DNA of 28,455 bases, from IMG/VR virus record IMGVR_UViG_3300008051_000013, positions 1-28,455 of that record. One strand, given 5' to 3'. The notes below the pieces were generated by a model. The model had not been told where the DNA came from and searched no databases. It saw only the letters and a list, made by a program, of their open reading frames with translations. The position numbers and the translations under genes are program-made. Origin of the DNA: a virus. Below, one piece after another: positions 27,178-28,455 of this stretch; within the stretch, counting starts at the first letter, position 1; each line of letters starts with the position of its first letter.

Positions 27178-27259
27178 TATTTTTTGTATTTGGCTTTTTA
27201 TCCAAGTAGGATTTCAGCTTAGTTATATTTATTGATTTTGGTTTGTAATGTTTTTTCAT
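27137..27259 (-). CDS. 40-residue basic micro-ORF
   Basis: The ATG at 27259 directly follows the TAG of the DUF6712 gene (27260-27262) and the ORF ends at 27137-27139, overlapping the holin-like gene by 41 bases. The peptide (MKKHYKPKSINITKLKSYLD, ending HNTSRNS) is very basic with several His and no membrane helix. Position without gap supports translation; function unknown. Confidence 0.45.
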   Translation of the reverse strand: MKKHYKPKSINITKLKSYLDKKPNTKNNERHKRHNTSRNS

Positions 27260-27832
27260 CTACTCTCCAGCAGTTAAAAAGTTTCTTAATGTAAGTTTTG
27301 TTCCTTGACTGCTCGGTCTTTCAAGGTTCATGCCATTATAATATGCATTTCGGTCTGGCGAAACATCTGACCCTGTGTTGGTCGAATATTCAGTAAAGTC
27401 AGACAAGTTATTTGTTACATATTCTATCATTCTTTCTGTATAATATTCAGATGTATTTCTTATTTCTTCACGAAGATGTTGTGCTTCTTCCGTACTTAAA
27501 GCTGTTCCGCTTTCAGAGTTTTTAGAATATATGTTTCCATTCTCAATTTTAAAACGTAAAAACGGTACGGCATGATAAAATGCCCAATTTGGAAGCATAT
27601 CCGCAATATAATCATCTAGCAAAGTTTTATAAGCAGCATTTGCTCCAGCACCTATTGTTCCTGCTGTAATTAAATCTTTAAGTTTTTGCGTTAAATCTGT
27701 ACCAAGCTTAGGTTCTACATAAAGCTTCTGCGCCTGTCTTACATACGGCAAGAGCAAGTCGGAATCTACATTCAAATTGATTGCAGTTGATTCTTTTAAT
27801 TTCTGTTCTGATATAAATAGTACGTATGCCAT
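27260..27832 (-). CDS. DUF6712 head-tail connector-like protein
   Basis: 190 residues. The N-terminus (LFISEQKLKESTAINLNVDS, then DLLLPYVRQAQKLYVEPKLG and TDLTQKLKDLI) and the middle (AAYKTLLDDYIADMLPNWAF, YHAVPFLRFKI) are a clear match to the pattern of DUF6712 proteins encoded after portal genes in Bacteroidetes phages. The helical layout resembles head-completion/adaptor proteins such as gp6 of HK97, so it probably forms the ring beneath the portal. It starts two bases after the portal stop. Confidence 0.85.
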   Translation of the reverse strand: MAYVLFISEQKLKESTAINLNVDSDLLLPYVRQAQKLYVEPKLGTDLTQKLKDLITAGTIGAGANAAYKTLLDDYIADMLPNWAFYHAVPFLRFKIENGNIYSKNSESGTALSTEEAQHLREEIRNTSEYYTERMIEYVTNNLSDFTEYSTNTGSDVSPDRNAYYNGMNLERPSSQGTKLTLRNFLTAGE

Positions 27833-27834
27833 AA

Positions 27835-28455
27835 TTAATTGTAATATCCGTGATTTTTCATTTTTCTTGGTGGTATTGCTACCAATCTATCATTCTTCTT
27901 AGCTGTGAACCCTTCTGATCTAGCTTTAGTGTACCCAATCAAATCAGCATCTTCTATTTTAGTAGTCCTAGATTCTCCTATTACTGTCTTAAAGATTCGT
28001 CTAGTCCAAAAATGGAAACATTGTGGTCCTCCTTTGTAGAGCCAGATTGAATAGGTATTAGCACCATCAATACCAAAACCTGGATTAACAGCTTTTTTGC
28101 TCATAGCTAAAATATCCTCCTTACGATACATCTTCTTTGCACCCATCATTTGTCTGCAAAATTTTCTTTTAGTTCCTGACTTGTTAGTTAGAAAATTGTC
28201 ATTCTCATACACATATCTTACTCTAAAGTAATCACCTGATTTTTTAGACAACCCATCTTGCTCAGATTTCCTTCCTGGCTTTGGGCTTCCTGTTGAAGCT
28301 AATTCTATCTTTTCGTTAGCTACTTCATTTAAAACTTCTTCAAAATCAAAATCCTGGTGTTCTCCATCTACTATTTCTTCTTCTACCAATTCCCAATCTT
28401 CAGGAATATCCTCCCCAAATTCTTCAATAAAAGATTCTAATTCTGTCTTTTCTAC
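27835..28455 (-). CDS. Phage portal protein, C-terminal part with extension domain
   Basis: Continuation of the portal gene from the left edge: the first codon in the window (GTA at 28455) corresponds to residue 409 of the 614-residue protein. A TTG at 28389 is internal to the frame, not the gene start. An acidic linker (ELESFIEEFGEDIPEDWELV) leads to an extension of about 150 residues: FRVRYVYENDNFLTNKSGTK, FCRQMMGAKKMYRKEDILAM, NPGFGIDGANTYSIWLYKGG and QCFHFWTRRIF. Conserved-looking Cys, His and Trp in GGPQCFHFWTRR resemble the C-terminal motif of phage minor head (gp7/MuF-like) proteins, hinting at a fused minor head domain; this is tentative. The bases after 28332 duplicate the window start. 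Confidence 0.85.
   Translation of the reverse strand, partial: VEKTELESFIEEFGEDIPEDWELVEEEIVDGEHQDFDFEEVLNEVANEKIELASTGSPKPGRKSEQDGLSKKSGDYFRVRYVYENDNFLTNKSGTKRKFCRQMMGAKKMYRKEDILAMSKKAVNPGFGIDGANTYSIWLYKGGPQCFHFWTRRIFKTVIGESRTTKIEDADLIGYTKARSEGFTAKKNDRLVAIPPRKMKNHGYYN
28333..28455. repeat. Terminal direct repeat, right copy
   Basis: Identical to bases 1-123; see the left copy. It indicates a closed circular assembly or circular permutation. Confidence 0.95.

Overview
This window looks like one complete, circular (or circularly permuted) genome of a small tailed phage, probably a siphovirus infecting a Bacteroidetes/Flavobacteriia host. The first 123 bases (1-123) recur exactly as the last 123 (28333-28455), so the unit is about 28,332 bp and the ends cut through the portal gene, whose two halves join in frame. 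Host assignment rests on four things: strong AT-richness; gene starts preceded by A/T-rich leaders without Shine-Dalgarno sequences; TAnnTTTG-type promoter boxes; and protein families typical of Bacteroidetes phages (DUF6712, DUF3127, DUF5675, XkdF-like protease). I see no integrase, CI-like repressor, DNA polymerase, helicase, primase, tRNA or CRISPR.

Every protein gene lies on the minus strand, so the genome reads as one co-directional ring, right to left. (1) 25067-24883: a control region with three inverted repeats and two TAnnTTTG boxes; likely early promoter/operator and possibly the origin. (2) 24882-17875: early/replication block: small proteins, a possible annealing protein, a DUF3127 SSB, a DnaA domain IV-like protein, a winged-helix replisome organiser, NinG, a sigma-like regulator, small Zn-binding proteins, DUF3310 and a ParB-DNA methyltransferase fusion. 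(3) 17766-16128: small and large terminase. (4) 16016-6763: tail block: tail chaperone with an apparent -1 frameshift, completion proteins, two large tail proteins, a fibre-like protein and a short tape measure. (5) 6726-3146: XkdF-like protease, scaffold-like protein, major capsid protein and tail tube. (6) 3040-1362: three surface/decoration-type proteins. (7) 1347 across the ends to 27260: portal and DUF6712 connector. (8) 27259-25068: lysis/envelope cassette: holin-like proteins, DUF5675, a secreted beta-barrel, a metallophosphoesterase and a 25-residue membrane peptide.

The module order is unusual: tail genes precede head genes, and the portal is at the far end of the late block from the terminase.

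The most unusual signals lie outside ordinary genes. Two plus-strand promoter-to-terminator cassettes, predicted RNAs of roughly 60-85 nt, flank the terminase pair; they are the only plus-strand transcription units I can support. In both terminator stems the pairing is complete only on the plus strand, through G-U wobbles. In the control region, an inverted pair of 9-mers resembles DnaA boxes, in a phage that also encodes a DnaA domain IV-like protein. Several micro-ORFs of 19-43 codons are stitched between genes by ATGA or TAATG overlaps.
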